A DNA stretch of 64,000 bases, from NCBI RefSeq assembly GCF_036248275.1, contig NZ_CP109181.1, positions 4,836,001 through 4,900,000 on the forward strand, given 5' to 3'. The DNA comes from Streptomyces sp. NBC_01716 (GTDB taxonomy: Bacteria > Actinomycetota > Actinomycetes > Streptomycetales > Streptomycetaceae). Shown here one piece after another: positions 26,135 through 35,679 of the stretch. The notes beneath the pieces are model-generated. The model saw only the letters and a list, made by a program, of their open reading frames with translations. It made no database searches and was not told where the DNA came from. Position 1 is the first letter of the stretch. Each line of letters starts with the position of its first letter. A program made the position numbers and the translations under genes.

Positions 26135-26863
26135 ATGGCTCGGAGAACAGCGGCAGGGAAGACAGCGGCGGGTAGGACGGGGAAGACGGGAACGGCGGGC
26201 AGGGGTGTGCTGGCGGCGCGGCGGCCGGAGGTCCGGCTGCCGCCACTGGTGTCGTACGAAGGGGAGCTGGAGCCCGACGGGGAGTACGACGGGCAGGAGT
26301 TCGGCGGGCTGGATCTGGCCGACCAGGAGGGTCCGGGGGCGCGGTTCATCGACTGCGCGCTGCGCGAGTGCGGGCTCGACCGGACGGATCTGGGCCGGGC
26401 GCGCTTCATCGACTGCGTCCTGGAGAGCATCCGGGGGGTGGGCACGGATCTCGGGGGAGCGTCGCTTCGCGATGTCGAGGTGGTGGACGCGCGGCTCGGC
26501 GGGGTGCAGTTGCACGGCTCGGTGTTCGAGCGGGTGCTGATCCGGGGCGGCAAGATCGACTATCTGAATCTGCGGAAGGCGAAGCTGACGGACGTGGTGT
26601 TCGAGGGCTGTGTCCTCGCCGAACCGGACTTCGGGGGAGCGGAGTTGGAGCGCGTCGAGTTCCGTGACTGTGTCCTGAAGGAGGCGGACCTCAGCGGCGT
26701 CCGGATGAAGAACGTCGACCTGCGGACCGTCGCCGAGCTGGGCATCGCGCGCGGGGTCGACAGGCTGGCGGGCGCGGTGATCAGTACGTCGCAGCTGCTC
26801 GATCTGGCGCCGGCGTTCGCGGCGCAGATCGGCGTACGGGTGGAGGACGCGCCGGGCGGCTGA
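26135..26863 (+). CDS. Pentapeptide-repeat protein
   Basis: The 242-residue protein contains a run of A(D/N)LXX-like units (for example GLDLADQ, FIDCALREC, RTDLGRARF, GASLRDVEV, DYLNLRKAKL, EADLSGVR) that would fold into a right-handed quadrilateral beta helix. Such proteins can mimic DNA or bind gyrase (Qnr/MfpA type). Gyrase protection is not demonstrated, and a length of about 240 residues fits both groups. It stands alone. Confidence 0.8.
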   Translation: MARRTAAGKTAAGRTGKTGTAGRGVLAARRPEVRLPPLVSYEGELEPDGEYDGQEFGGLDLADQEGPGARFIDCALRECGLDRTDLGRARFIDCVLESIRGVGTDLGGASLRDVEVVDARLGGVQLHGSVFERVLIRGGKIDYLNLRKAKLTDVVFEGCVLAEPDFGGAELERVEFRDCVLKEADLSGVRMKNVDLRTVAELGIARGVDRLAGAVISTSQLLDLAPAFAAQIGVRVEDAPGG

Positions 26864-27008
26864 GCGGGGGGAGCCGGGGGCGCGGGATGCAGGTGGCGCC
26901 CTTGATCCGTACGGTGGAAGGTGGTGGTGATGGTGCGTGCGTGCCGACGGGGCGCCGACCGGCCACCCAGTCGCCCGTAGCGGCTGTGCACCCGACGTGG
27001 AGCCGTCC

Positions 27009-27629
27009 ATGACCACACCACGGGACCTGTTGATCACCACCTTGGGGATGGCGTCCGGCGACCTTCCGGGACAGGGGGATCTGTCGCTCGCGCTCGCCGG
27101 AGCCGAGCTGATCGACCTCCTGAACGCGGGGGTCGCGACGCTGGAGGACGACCGCGTCGTGCCGGGTGAGACCGTGCCGGGTGAGGACGGGGCGATCAGT
27201 GACCGTCTGTTGAACGAGGCGTCGTCCGCGCTCACCCGGCAGGCACCGTACGAGACGGTCGAGGACTGGCTGTGGCGCAGAGGCGGCGGTCTGGCGGCCG
27301 AGTACCTCGCGGCTCTCAGGTCCGAGGGGCTGATCACCCAGCGGCGCCGCTCACGGTGGATCCCCTTCGGGACCAGCCGCCTTGTGCTGACCGTTTCCCC
27401 CGCCCGCCGCTCGGCACTCGACCGCTGGACATCGAACGAGCCGGTCCTCGCCTCGCTCGGTACGGCCCTCCGTATACGAGACGAGCCCGAAGGCCCTCCG
27501 GGTGCGGCCGACGAGCCGACGGCGGCGGTCCTGGCCGCCGTCCACAACGCGCTGAGGGACCTGGAAGCCGAACGGCAGCGGCGCTCCATCGAGCAGGCGG
27601 CCTTCGACAACATCTGGCGAGGCGAATGA
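27009..27629 (+). CDS. GPP34 (GOLPH3) family phosphoprotein
   Basis: The 206-residue protein has the GOLPH3/GPP34 pattern: TTPRDLLITTLGMA, LSLALAGAELIDLLNAGV, then WLWRRGGGLAAEYLAALRSE and RRRSRWIPFGTSRLVL (PI4P-binding-like basic patch). In actinobacteria this family's function is unknown; eukaryotic GOLPH3 binds PI4P at the Golgi. A divergent promoter may lie between it and the pentapeptide gene. Confidence 0.75.
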   Translation: MTTPRDLLITTLGMASGDLPGQGDLSLALAGAELIDLLNAGVATLEDDRVVPGETVPGEDGAISDRLLNEASSALTRQAPYETVEDWLWRRGGGLAAEYLAALRSEGLITQRRRSRWIPFGTSRLVLTVSPARRSALDRWTSNEPVLASLGTALRIRDEPEGPPGAADEPTAAVLAAVHNALRDLEAERQRRSIEQAAFDNIWRGE

Positions 27630-27677
27630 CACCGTCTGTCCGCCGAGGCCAATGACGCCACCTCTGCGGAGAGAGCG

Positions 27678-27716
27678 GAAGACCCCGACCGTGGGGGGGG
27701 GCGGGCCGGGGTCTTC
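27678..27716 (+). terminator. GC-rich hairpin after GPP34 gene
   Basis: Ten paired bases (GAAGACCCCG with CGGGGTCTTC) flank a G-rich 19-base loop. It lies about 50 bases after the GPP34 stop and probably terminates that transcript, although no T-run follows. Confidence 0.55.
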
Positions 27717-27953
27717 AATGTGCTCCGGGGGCTCAGCCATGTGGGGGGTGAACCGGCGTGGCGGTTCCTGGTGGCGACCCGGCACAAGTGCGCCTGCCCG
27801 GCTTCGTTGGTTGTACTCCTGCCAATCCGAAAACGTCCGACAGGGGCGCGAGGGTCCGCCCATCTCACCCCACATGAGGCGATGTCGGACCACGTCGTAG
27901 CAGGTCGGAATGGCGATGCGAATCGGAACGCGACTCGGAATGCGAAGGGGCGG
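27717..27953. other. Gene-free interval
   Basis: I see no ORF with a supporting start and composition. Low-quality frames run through it on both strands. It lies between the GPP34 terminator hairpin and the end of a leftward hypothetical gene. Confidence 0.4.
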
Positions 27954-28451
27954 TCAGACGCGGGGGAAGCGGGCCTGGACATCCCAGATCATCGGGTTGT
28001 CCATCAGCCCCTCGTGCATGTCACCGAGATCGGCCAGCAGATCGTTCAGGAAGTCGCGCGCCTCGCGGCGCAGCAGCCGGTGCCCGAAGGTGAGCGGGGC
28101 CTCGTCGGCCGGCATCCAGTCGGCGGTCACGTCCACCCAGCCGAACCGCCGCTCGAAGAGCAGGCGGTCGGTCGATTCGGTGAAGTCCAGCTCGGCGTAC
28201 TGGCGGTGGGCCGACCGGTTGCCGCGCGGGTCGCGGTCCAGCTGCTCCACGATGTCGCACAGCGCCCAGGCGAAGTCGAGCACCGGTACCCATCCCCAGC
28301 CGGTGGACACCTCACGGTCGGCCTTGGTGTCGGCCAGATACACGTCCCCGCAGAAGAGATCGTGCCGCAGGGTCCGGACGTCGGCGTTGCGGTAGTCGGT
28401 CTGCGGAGGATCGGGGAAGCGACGGGAGAGGGAGTAGCCGATGTCAAGCAC
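27954..28451 (-). CDS. Hypothetical protein (165 aa)
   Basis: GTG at 28451 begins MLDIGYSLSRRFPDPPQTDY. The sequence is acidic and Trp-rich with no membrane segment. The run ESTDRLLFERRFGWVDVTADW suggests a beta-rich soluble fold. The longer open frame upstream of the GTG lacks codon-like composition, so I keep the short start, although it lacks a clear ribosome-binding site. Family not recognised. Confidence 0.55.
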   Translation of the reverse strand: MLDIGYSLSRRFPDPPQTDYRNADVRTLRHDLFCGDVYLADTKADREVSTGWGWVPVLDFAWALCDIVEQLDRDPRGNRSAHRQYAELDFTESTDRLLFERRFGWVDVTADWMPADEAPLTFGHRLLRREARDFLNDLLADLGDMHEGLMDNPMIWDVQARFPRV

Positions 28452-28631
28452 GCACCCGATGGTGTCACGGCGCCGCGCTGCCCCGGCGCGGTGGGGAGCA
28501 CGGCGCCATGGTGAGCACGGCGCCACGGTGAGCACAGTGCCGTCGAGAGCACGGCGCCGCAGTGACACCGCGCCGCGCGGACGAGTTTCCGCCCGCCGGG
28601 GAGCGGGGCGGGCGCGGCCTACGATCACCGC

Positions 28632-30125
28632 GTGCACCAGGACCAGAGCCCGCGCCGGCAGCAGCGCCCACCCGCGCGGCGCCCGCACCGCACCGCCGCC
28701 GCCCCCCGCACCGCCACCCCCCTCGCCGCCGCCCTTCTGATCCTCGCCCCCGTCCTCGGCGGCCTCACGGCCTGCGAGGGACAGAGCGAGCCGGCCGGCC
28801 CGTCCGGTCCCGCCACTCCGGGCGCCGCCGGCCTCGGTGACCCGTACTTCCCCGAGCTCGGCAACGGCGGTTACGACGTCACGCACTACGGCCTGACCCT
28901 CGACTACACCCCCACCACCGGCCGCCTCGACGCCACCGCCCGGATCACCGCCCGTGCCGGGCAACGGCTCAGCTCGTTCAACCTCGACCTCGCCGGGCTG
29001 ACCGTCGGCCGCGTGACCGTCGACGGCGAGCCGGCCCGGGTACGGCGCGCCGACGCGGAGCTGACGCTGGTGCCGCACACGGCCATCGGGCGCGGTGCCA
29101 CTTTCCATACGGTCGTCCGCTACTCCGGTGTCCCGCGGACCATGCTCGACGGCGACGGGGTACGGGAGGGCTGGCTGCGTTCGGGGAAGCGTTCCGTCGC
29201 GCTGGGCGAGCCGAGGGGTTCGATGGCCTGGTTCCCCGGCAACCATCATCCGAGCGACAAGGCGGCGTACGACATCAAGGTCACCGTGCCGAAGGGCCAA
29301 CAGGCCATCTCCAACGGCGAGTTGACAAGGGAGCGGACGGCCGGCGGCCGTACCGCCTTCAGTTGGCACTGTGCCGAACCGATGGCGAGCTATCTCGCGA
29401 CGGTCGCCGTCGGCCCGTACCGGACCAAGACCTTCCGCTCGCGCACGTCGAGCCGGGCCGGCATCCAGATCCACACCGCCGTCGATCCGGCCGTGGCCGA
29501 CGCGGGCGAGAGTCTGCGCAAGCGGATTCCGGCGGTCATCGAGTGGGGCGAGAAGACCTTCGGCCCCTATCCGTTCTCCTCCGCCGGCGTGATCATCGGG
29601 CGTCCCGAGGACGCCGACTACAACCTGGAGACCCAGAACAGGCCGTTCCTGCCCGGCCCCAACGGGGTCGAGATCCTTGTCCACGAGCTGGCCCACCAGT
29701 GGTTCGGCAACTCCGTGACCCCCAAGTCCTGGCGGGACATGTGGCTCAACGAGGGCTTCGCGGAATACGCGGAGTGGCTCTGGGCCGAGTCCATGAACGA
29801 GGTCCCGGCGAAGACCAGCTTCAACCGGGCGTACGACGACCCGGAGAACTGGGGCTTCCCGCCGGCCAGGCCGCCGAACGCCGCCCAGCTCTTGGGGCGG
29901 CCGGTCTACGGGCGCGGCGCGATGGTGCTGCATCAGCTCCGGCGGGCGGTCGGCGACGACGAGTTCTTCGCGCTCGTACGCGGCTGGGCGCGGACGTACC
30001 GGCACGGCAACGCGTCCACCGCCGACTTCACCGCCTTCGCCCAGAAGCGGACGGACCGCGATCTGACGGCTCTCTGGGACACCTGGCTGTACGGCTCCGA
30101 GAAACCGCCGCGACCGGGCGACTGA
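28632..30125 (+). CDS. M1-family metallopeptidase, secreted lipoprotein
   Basis: GTG at 28632 begins an Arg-rich head, a hydrophobic stretch and a lipobox LTAC about residue 48, so the protein is probably lipidated and faces outside. The M1 peptidase core has HELAHQWFGNSVTP (HExxH, near residue 350) and, 19 residues later, LNEGFAEYAEW (the Glu ligand). The substrate anchor reads YNLETQNRPF, a streptomycete variant of the GAMEN loop. It cleaves N-terminal residues from peptides. It converges with terD. Confidence 0.85.
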   Translation: MHQDQSPRRQQRPPARRPHRTAAAPRTATPLAAALLILAPVLGGLTACEGQSEPAGPSGPATPGAAGLGDPYFPELGNGGYDVTHYGLTLDYTPTTGRLDATARITARAGQRLSSFNLDLAGLTVGRVTVDGEPARVRRADAELTLVPHTAIGRGATFHTVVRYSGVPRTMLDGDGVREGWLRSGKRSVALGEPRGSMAWFPGNHHPSDKAAYDIKVTVPKGQQAISNGELTRERTAGGRTAFSWHCAEPMASYLATVAVGPYRTKTFRSRTSSRAGIQIHTAVDPAVADAGESLRKRIPAVIEWGEKTFGPYPFSSAGVIIGRPEDADYNLETQNRPFLPGPNGVEILVHELAHQWFGNSVTPKSWRDMWLNEGFAEYAEWLWAESMNEVPAKTSFNRAYDDPENWGFPPARPPNAAQLLGRPVYGRGAMVLHQLRRAVGDDEFFALVRGWARTYRHGNASTADFTAFAQKRTDRDLTALWDTWLYGSEKPPRPGD

Positions 30126-30206
30126 CGCGCTGCGGACCGCTCCGGCCGCTGCCGCACGCCAAAGGCACGCGAAAGACAACGCCAAGACAGGCCAAGACAG
30201 GCCAAA

Positions 30207-30230
30207 GGCCCCCGGCCGCAGCCGGAGGCC
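30207..30230. terminator. Hairpin between convergent M1 peptidase and terD
   Basis: The stem GGCCCCCGGC pairs with GCCGGAGGCC (one mismatch) around a four-base loop CGCA. It lies in the short gap between convergent genes and probably stops both. Confidence 0.6.
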
Positions 30231-30286
30231 CTTCGCACTCACACGGCCGGCGAACCCACTCGGTCACCGGCCGGGACGTCGGTGAC

Positions 30287-30862
30287 TCAGAGGTTGACGC
30301 CGAAGTCCGTGGCGATGCCCGACAGGCCGGAGGCGTAACCCTGGCCGACCGCGCGGAACTTCCACTCGGCCCCGTTGCGGTACAGCTCACCGAAGACCAT
30401 CGCGGTCTCGGTGGCGGCGTCCTCGCTCAGGTCGTAGCGCGCGATCTCGGCGCCACCCGCCTGGTTGACGATGCGGATGTACGCGTTGCGGACCTGGCCG
30501 AAGTTCTGGCTGCGGGTCTCCGCGTCGTAGATCGAGACGGGGAAGACGATCTTGTCGACGTCGGCGGGCAGACCCGCCAGGTTGACGTTGATCGCCTCGT
30601 CGTCGCCCGCGCCCTCGCCGGTGCGGTTGTCACCGGTGTGGACGATGGTCTGGTCCGGCGTCGACTTGTTGTTGAAGAAGACGAAGTGACCGTCGGAGAC
30701 GACCTTCCCGGTGGGGTTGACCGCGATCGCCGAGGCGTCGAGGTCGAAGTCCGTACCGGTGGTGGAGCGGACGTCCCAGCCGAGGCCGACCGTGACGGCT
30801 GTCAGGCCCGGTGCCTCCTTGGTCAGCGAGACGTTGCCGCCCTTGGACAGGCTTACAGCCAT
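30287..30862 (-). CDS. terD: TerD-family tellurium-resistance-type protein
   Basis: The 191-residue TerD-fold protein has an N-terminus of [20 protein letters not shown], the calcium-binding segments DFDLDASAI and [13 protein letters not shown], and a conserved end [13 protein letters not shown]. TerD proteins bind calcium and, in Streptomyces, are linked to stress and differentiation rather than demonstrated tellurite resistance. ATG at 30862 with AAAGGG upstream. Single-copy here, without terABCEF neighbours. Confidence 0.85.
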   Translation of the reverse strand: MAVSLSKGGNVSLTKEAPGLTAVTVGLGWDVRSTTGTDFDLDASAIAVNPTGKVVSDGHFVFFNNKSTPDQTIVHTGDNRTGEGAGDDEAINVNLAGLPADVDKIVFPVSIYDAETRSQNFGQVRNAYIRIVNQAGGAEIARYDLSEDAATETAMVFGELYRNGAEWKFRAVGQGYASGLSGIATDFGVNL

Positions 30863-31008
30863 GGGGATGGTCCCTTTCGTTGTCTACGAACTCTGGTGCG
30901 GGCTTCGATCGGCTCCGAAGCTACCGTCACCCCGCATAACGCAGACAGAGGACTCAGAGGTTCCTTAACGCCTTTGATTTGTCTGTGCGGACACGGGACC
31001 ATGGACAC

Positions 31009-31440
31009 ATGTCCGGTTCCCCGCACGTCATCCGCGGCTCCGTCTCGCTTCCCGAGGCCGAGCTCATGTGGCGTTTCTCGCGCTCGTCGGGACCGGGCGG
31101 GCAGCACGTCAACACCAGCGACTCGCAGGTGGAGCTGCGCTTCGACCTCGGTAAGACGGAGGCGCTGCCTCAGGTGTGGAAGGAGCGGGCGCTGGAGCGG
31201 CTCGCGAGCCGACTGGTGGGCGGCGTCGTGACCGTACGGGCGTCCGAACACCGTTCGCAGTGGCGCAACCGTGAGACGGCCATGGTCCGGATGGCCTCGC
31301 TCCTCGCGGAGGCGACGGCACCGCCGCCCCGGCCGCGCCGGGCCACGAAGATCCCGCGCGGCATCAACGAGCGCAGGCTGCGCCAGAAGAAGCAGCGCGC
31401 GGAGACGAAGCGCGGGCGCAACGGCCGGGATTGGTCCTAG
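31009..31440 (+). CDS. arfB: ArfB-type peptidyl-tRNA hydrolase (RF-like GGQ protein)
   Basis: The 143-residue protein has the catalytic SSGPGGQHVNTSDSQVELRF, the GGQ loop of release factors without their codon-recognition domain, and a basic C-terminal tail (RRATKIPRGINERRLRQKKQR) expected to enter the empty mRNA channel. ArfB (YaeJ) frees ribosomes stalled on truncated messages. ATG at 31009; the longer frame from 30979 lacks support. Confidence 0.85.
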   Translation: MSGSPHVIRGSVSLPEAELMWRFSRSSGPGGQHVNTSDSQVELRFDLGKTEALPQVWKERALERLASRLVGGVVTVRASEHRSQWRNRETAMVRMASLLAEATAPPPRPRRATKIPRGINERRLRQKKQRAETKRGRNGRDWS

Positions 31441-31500
31441 GTCCTGTCCCCGGCCACACCCGCAGCCGAAGTAGCCCCCGCCCTCAGCGGCAGTTCCCGC

Positions 31501-32091
31501 TCAGCTCTTCCCCAACTGCCGGTATTTCCCCCGGAAGTACGTCAGCGGCCCCGCGTCCCCGGTCCCGCCCGGCACCGACGCCGTCAGCACCCGCCCCACC
31601 ACCAGCGTGTGGTCGCCGGTCACGATCCGCTGTTCCGTACGGCACTCCAGCACCGTCAGCGCCCCGTCGATCAGCGGCGCCCCGCTCACCTCGCCACGTC
31701 GGTAGGAGATGTCCTCGAAGAGCAGCCGGTCACTGATCCGGCCCTTCATGGAGAAGCGGCCCGCGATCTGCACCTGCTTCTCGGAGAGCATCGACGCCGC
31801 CCACATCGGCTGCTCGTCCAGCAGGTCGTCCATCCGGGAGCCGGTGCGCAGGCTCACCACCACCAGAGGTGGGTCCAGGGACACGGACATGAAGGCCGTG
31901 GCCGTCATCCCCGCGTCCGCGCCGTTCGGGCCGTCGTCCGGGTCGTACGCGGTGACCAGCACCACCCCGGCGGCCAGCCGGGAGAGCGCGGCACGGAACT
32001 CGTCATTACTCACTTCCTCAGGATGGGGGACGGCCTCGGTAGGGACGGCCTCGGTACCGGGGGCGGTTGTCTTCTGCAGCACGTCGTCCAC
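31501..32091 (-). CDS. Flavin reductase-like domain protein
   Basis: The sequence has the flavin-reductase split-barrel pattern: RAALSRLAAGVVLVTAYDPD, MTATAFMSVSLDPPLVVVSL, WAASMLSEKQVQIAGRFS and GDHTLVVGRVL. Members supply reduced flavin to partner monooxygenases or act as NAD(P)H:flavin oxidoreductases. GTG at 32091 chosen; an upstream start at 32127 is possible. It faces away from cdgB. Confidence 0.75.
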   Translation of the reverse strand: MDDVLQKTTAPGTEAVPTEAVPHPEEVSNDEFRAALSRLAAGVVLVTAYDPDDGPNGADAGMTATAFMSVSLDPPLVVVSLRTGSRMDDLLDEQPMWAASMLSEKQVQIAGRFSMKGRISDRLLFEDISYRRGEVSGAPLIDGALTVLECRTEQRIVTGDHTLVVGRVLTASVPGGTGDAGPLTYFRGKYRQLGKS

Positions 32092-32509
32092 GCTAGCCCC
32101 GGCGGTGGCATACCCGCATCGGGCCACAGGACCAGCCAGGACCTAGGTCCCGGCCGGATCCGGCACCGCGTCGGCGGGCTTCGCCGCGACCGCGCGCCGT
32201 CGTGTGGACCCTCGATGCGCCCCCTTCGTGCGCCCCTGACCCGCCCCCGTACCGCCCCCGCCTCATCCCCGCTCCCGCCCCCGCCGTACGTCCTCCGACC
32301 TCGATATTTGCGTTCATGAAACCTCTGGAGCGCTCCCACGCTCCCACCCAACTCTCCTGCCTCTCATGTGACTTGGCTCACAGGGCCCAGGAATTGTTGA
32401 CCCTGTGTACCGACTGCACAGCTCGCTGTGATTCAGTGGCCGGGATACCGCATCAAGCGAGCCGATGAGAATTCTGGAGTTGCTGTCGAGGTCTCGGGGA
32501 GAGCGAACG

Positions 32510-34399
32510 ATGGAGACCGAGTCGGAGCCGTACGTCCGCCTTGCGACCCTGCGGCAGCTGCACGACGTTGTCGGCGAGCTCAACACCGCGCGCAGCCTGG
32601 CCGACACCTTGCAGACGGTTGCCGACGGCATAGTCAAGGGTCTGGGCTACGAGCTGGCCTGCGTCAATCTCGTACAGCCCGACGGTGACCTGGTCGTCGC
32701 GGCCTTCTCCGGCAACGCATCCGCCGAAGCGCTGATCACCGGCCGCGTCGGCGCGCGCGCCTCCTGGGAACGCCGGCTCAGCATGGGCGAGAGCTGGGGC
32801 GAGCTGCGGTACATCCCCCACACCGAGGGCTGGATCCTGCTGGAGGACGACGTTCCCCAGTGGTACACCGAGGGACCCGATCCGCGCTTCGAGGACGAGT
32901 GGCACCCCCAGGACCGCCTCTACGCGCCGATGTACGCCTCTGGGGGCGGACGTGAGCTCCTCGGGGTCATATCCGTCGACCGGCCGCGCGGCGGACGCCG
33001 TCCGGGCCCCTGGGGCCGTGAGGCGCTCCAGATGTACGCCTCCCAGGCCGCCATTGCGATAAGCAACGCCCGCCTCAGAGCAAACATGCAGCGCGCGCTG
33101 GTCCGGCTTGAGCGTGAGCAGCAGGCGCTGCGCGCCAGCGAGGAGTCCTTCCGGCAGGCCTTCGAGTACGCGCCCAGCGGTATGGCCATCGCCGAGATGG
33201 GCGGGGACCAGCACGGCAGGCTGCTGCGGACGAACGACGCGCTCTGCCGGCTGCTCGGCCGCTCCGCCTCCGCGATCCGCCGCTACTCCTTCTCCGACCT
33301 CGTCCACCCCGAGGACATCGGCACCCTGCTCCGTACCTCCGCCGAGGGCGGGCGCGCCGAACTGCGCCTCGCGCGGCGGGACAACACCTATGTGTGGGTG
33401 TCGCTGCGCAACTCCGTCGTCGCCGACACCACCGACGGCCCCCGCTTCCTCCTCACCCATGTCGAGGACATCGAGGAGCGCAAGCGCAACGAGCTCCAGC
33501 TCGCGCACCGCGCCTCGCACGACTCCCTGACCGGGCTGCCCAACAGCGCCGAGCTGCGCGCCCGCCTCAGCGCGCGTCTCTGTGAGCGGCCCAACGCGAT
33601 CTCGGTGCGGGAGACGGCCGTACAGACCGTTGACAAGGCGTTCGGCGGTTACGACGCCGCGTACGACCCCAACGCGGGCAACGGCAACGGCGGCTACGAC
33701 GAGGCCTCTTACGGAGGCGTCGTCCCGTACGGCTCCGGTCCCGCGGCCTACAACGGCACCAGCGGCGCCTCCTACGCGCCCGTGCCCGCCGCCGGCTACG
33801 GCCAGCCCCCGGCCGGCGCCGGCTACGAAGGCTATGAGCCGTACGAGGCCTACGAACCGTACGAGCCCTATGAGCCGTACGGTGCGGACCCATCCGGCGA
33901 GCGCTCCTTCCACGGAGACGGCTTCGACCGGTCCTCCGGAGTCGCGCCGCTCGACCACCACGTGCACACCGTCGCGCCGGGCGCCGACCCCGACGACGGC
34001 AGCAAGGGTCTCGCCGTCCTCTTCTGCGACCTGGACGGTTTCAAGTCGATCAATGACCGTTTCGGCCATAACACCGGCGACGCCGTCCTCATCGAAGTCG
34101 CCCGCAGGCTGAACACGGGGGTGCGGGACGGCGACACCGTCGCGCGCCTCGGCGGTGACGAGTTCGTCGTCCTGGCCGACGGCCTTGGGGCGACGGACGC
34201 CGCTGACCTGGCGGTTCGGCTGCGGAACGCGATCATCCCGCCGATCAGGGTGGACGGCAGGGCGGTCCGCGTGGGCGCCAGCTTCGGTATCGGCTGGGCG
34301 AGTTGCGGCATGACGGTCGAGGAAGTGCTCAAATCCGCTGACCAGCGGATGTACATCGAGAAGCGCTCGCGGAGCAAGGTCCACCGCCGGGCGGGATAA
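32510..34399 (+). CDS. cdgB: Diguanylate cyclase, GAF-PAS-GGDEF (CdgB)
   Basis: ATG at 32510 follows GGGGAGAG; an earlier ATG at 32465 lacks such a site. Domains: GAF about 12-185, PAS/PAC about 210-325, GGDEF about 335-629. The active-site motif RLGGDEFVVL (about 545) is intact, with a product-inhibition I-site RDGD five residues upstream, so it probably makes c-di-GMP and is feedback-controlled. A Tyr/Gly/Pro-rich insert of about 140 residues (with YEPYE runs) sits within the GGDEF domain between SLTGLPN and LAVLFCDLDGF. The S. coelicolor ortholog controls development, as I recall. Confidence 0.9.
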   Translation: METESEPYVRLATLRQLHDVVGELNTARSLADTLQTVADGIVKGLGYELACVNLVQPDGDLVVAAFSGNASAEALITGRVGARASWERRLSMGESWGELRYIPHTEGWILLEDDVPQWYTEGPDPRFEDEWHPQDRLYAPMYASGGGRELLGVISVDRPRGGRRPGPWGREALQMYASQAAIAISNARLRANMQRALVRLEREQQALRASEESFRQAFEYAPSGMAIAEMGGDQHGRLLRTNDALCRLLGRSASAIRRYSFSDLVHPEDIGTLLRTSAEGGRAELRLARRDNTYVWVSLRNSVVADTTDGPRFLLTHVEDIEERKRNELQLAHRASHDSLTGLPNSAELRARLSARLCERPNAISVRETAVQTVDKAFGGYDAAYDPNAGNGNGGYDEASYGGVVPYGSGPAAYNGTSGASYAPVPAAGYGQPPAGAGYEGYEPYEAYEPYEPYEPYGADPSGERSFHGDGFDRSSGVAPLDHHVHTVAPGADPDDGSKGLAVLFCDLDGFKSINDRFGHNTGDAVLIEVARRLNTGVRDGDTVARLGGDEFVVLADGLGATDAADLAVRLRNAIIPPIRVDGRAVRVGASFGIGWASCGMTVEEVLKSADQRMYIEKRSRSKVHRRAG

Positions 34400-34595
34400 C
34401 GTCGGCGGTGTGCCGGGGCCCGCCGTGTCCTATCTCTCTGTACGGCGGATCACCGCTGTCCACCGATGTCCCCGGAAGTTCATCGTGGGAACGGGCAACC
34501 GCCCACTCCCGTCAAGGCCCGTCCGTATGCTTGCCCAATCGAGGTAGGCTCGGCCGGTCGGCGACGCTGGCGAGATGGTAAGGAGTGACCCAGGG

Positions 34596-35639
34596 ATGAC
34601 GGCCGGGAACAACGGCGCGAGTACACCCGAGGACGACGATCCGTTCGGCTATCTGTACGAGGACGGACAGACGGCGGCGAACGGTGCGCAGGCCCGGCGC
34701 GGCGGCTACGGCTACCCCGGTCCCGCCTCCCAGCCAGGTGTGCCGAGAACGTCGTACAACCAGGTCAGGACGGTCGGCGAGCGCCAGTACGGCCAGGTCC
34801 CGCAGCAGGGTCCCTACGGACAGCAGCCTCAGTACGGAGGACCGCAGCAGGGCCAGCAGCCGTACGGCCAGCAGGCGCCGAACGGCCAGGCACCGTACGG
34901 TCAGTCCCCCTACGGCCAGGCACCCGACGCGCACTACGCGGCGCCCGAGACCGGCGGTGCCCAGACCCGTACGGTTCCCGCCCAGCGCGGTGGCGGCCGG
35001 GGCAGCGGCGGCGGGCCCAACACGAAGGGCCTGCTCATCGGCGCGGTCGCCGTGGTGGCGGTCGTCGTGATCGGAATCACGGCGGCGCTGCTCACCAACG
35101 GCGATGACGACAGCAAGAACGCCGACGGCGGTCCGACGGACGGGCCGACCACGGGCGAGTCCGCGGCTCCCAGCGAGGAACCCGGCAACCAGGACCCCGA
35201 TGAGGACAAGTCGGTCGAGCTGCCGAAGCAGGACGCGGCGACGCTCAAGCTCGGGGCGCCGGCGGTGCTGGCGAAGGACATCCCCGGTGCGAAGGGCGCG
35301 GACGGTGCGTATGTGACGTTCAACGGGCCCGGCGGGTCCGCCAGTTGGACGGTCGACCTGCCCGAGGCCGGTCAGTACACGCTCTTCATCACGTACGGCG
35401 TGCCGGGCAAGGACGCCAAGACGTCGCTCACGATCAACGACGAGAAGCCCCGCTCGGTGAACATGTCCAACTTCGCCAAGGCGAAGGAGGGCGACTGGGA
35501 GAAGGGCTGGACCACCACCTACGCCTACGTCAACCTCGACAAGGGCAGCAACACGCTGAAGCTCTCGTGCGAGGCGGGCGACAAGTGCGAGGCCATCCTC
35601 GACCAGGTCTCGCTGGAGCAGGGCCAGTCGAAGGGCTGA
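34596..35639 (+). CDS. Single-pass membrane protein with CBM-like extracytoplasmic domain
   Basis: The 347-residue protein has ATG at 34596, ten bases after AAGGAG. An N-terminal Gln/Tyr/Pro/Gly-rich cytoplasmic region (PYGQ repeats) of about 145 residues precedes a membrane helix LLIGAVAVVAVVVIGITAAL. After an acidic linker comes a beta-rich domain (SASWTVDLPEAGQYTLFITY, ITYGVPGKDAK, SVNMSNFAKA) resembling carbohydrate-binding (CBM35/CBM6-like) modules. The function is unknown; sugar sensing at the cell surface is a guess. Confidence 0.65.
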   Translation: MTAGNNGASTPEDDDPFGYLYEDGQTAANGAQARRGGYGYPGPASQPGVPRTSYNQVRTVGERQYGQVPQQGPYGQQPQYGGPQQGQQPYGQQAPNGQAPYGQSPYGQAPDAHYAAPETGGAQTRTVPAQRGGGRGSGGGPNTKGLLIGAVAVVAVVVIGITAALLTNGDDDSKNADGGPTDGPTTGESAAPSEEPGNQDPDEDKSVELPKQDAATLKLGAPAVLAKDIPGAKGADGAYVTFNGPGGSASWTVDLPEAGQYTLFITYGVPGKDAKTSLTINDEKPRSVNMSNFAKAKEGDWEKGWTTTYAYVNLDKGSNTLKLSCEAGDKCEAILDQVSLEQGQSKG

Positions 35640-35679
35640 GCCCCGCGCCGGTGAGCCCGCGCCCCGGCGGCGCCCCGGC

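Noticed and set aside
27954-30242. A 762-codon open frame on the minus strand
   Set aside because: Most of it is antisense to the M1 peptidase; only the last part (27954-28451) has gene-like composition and is kept as a short gene.
34790-34930. PYGQ codon repeats as a tandem DNA repeat of interest
   Set aside because: They encode a low-complexity cytoplasmic region of a membrane protein and are explained by that gene.
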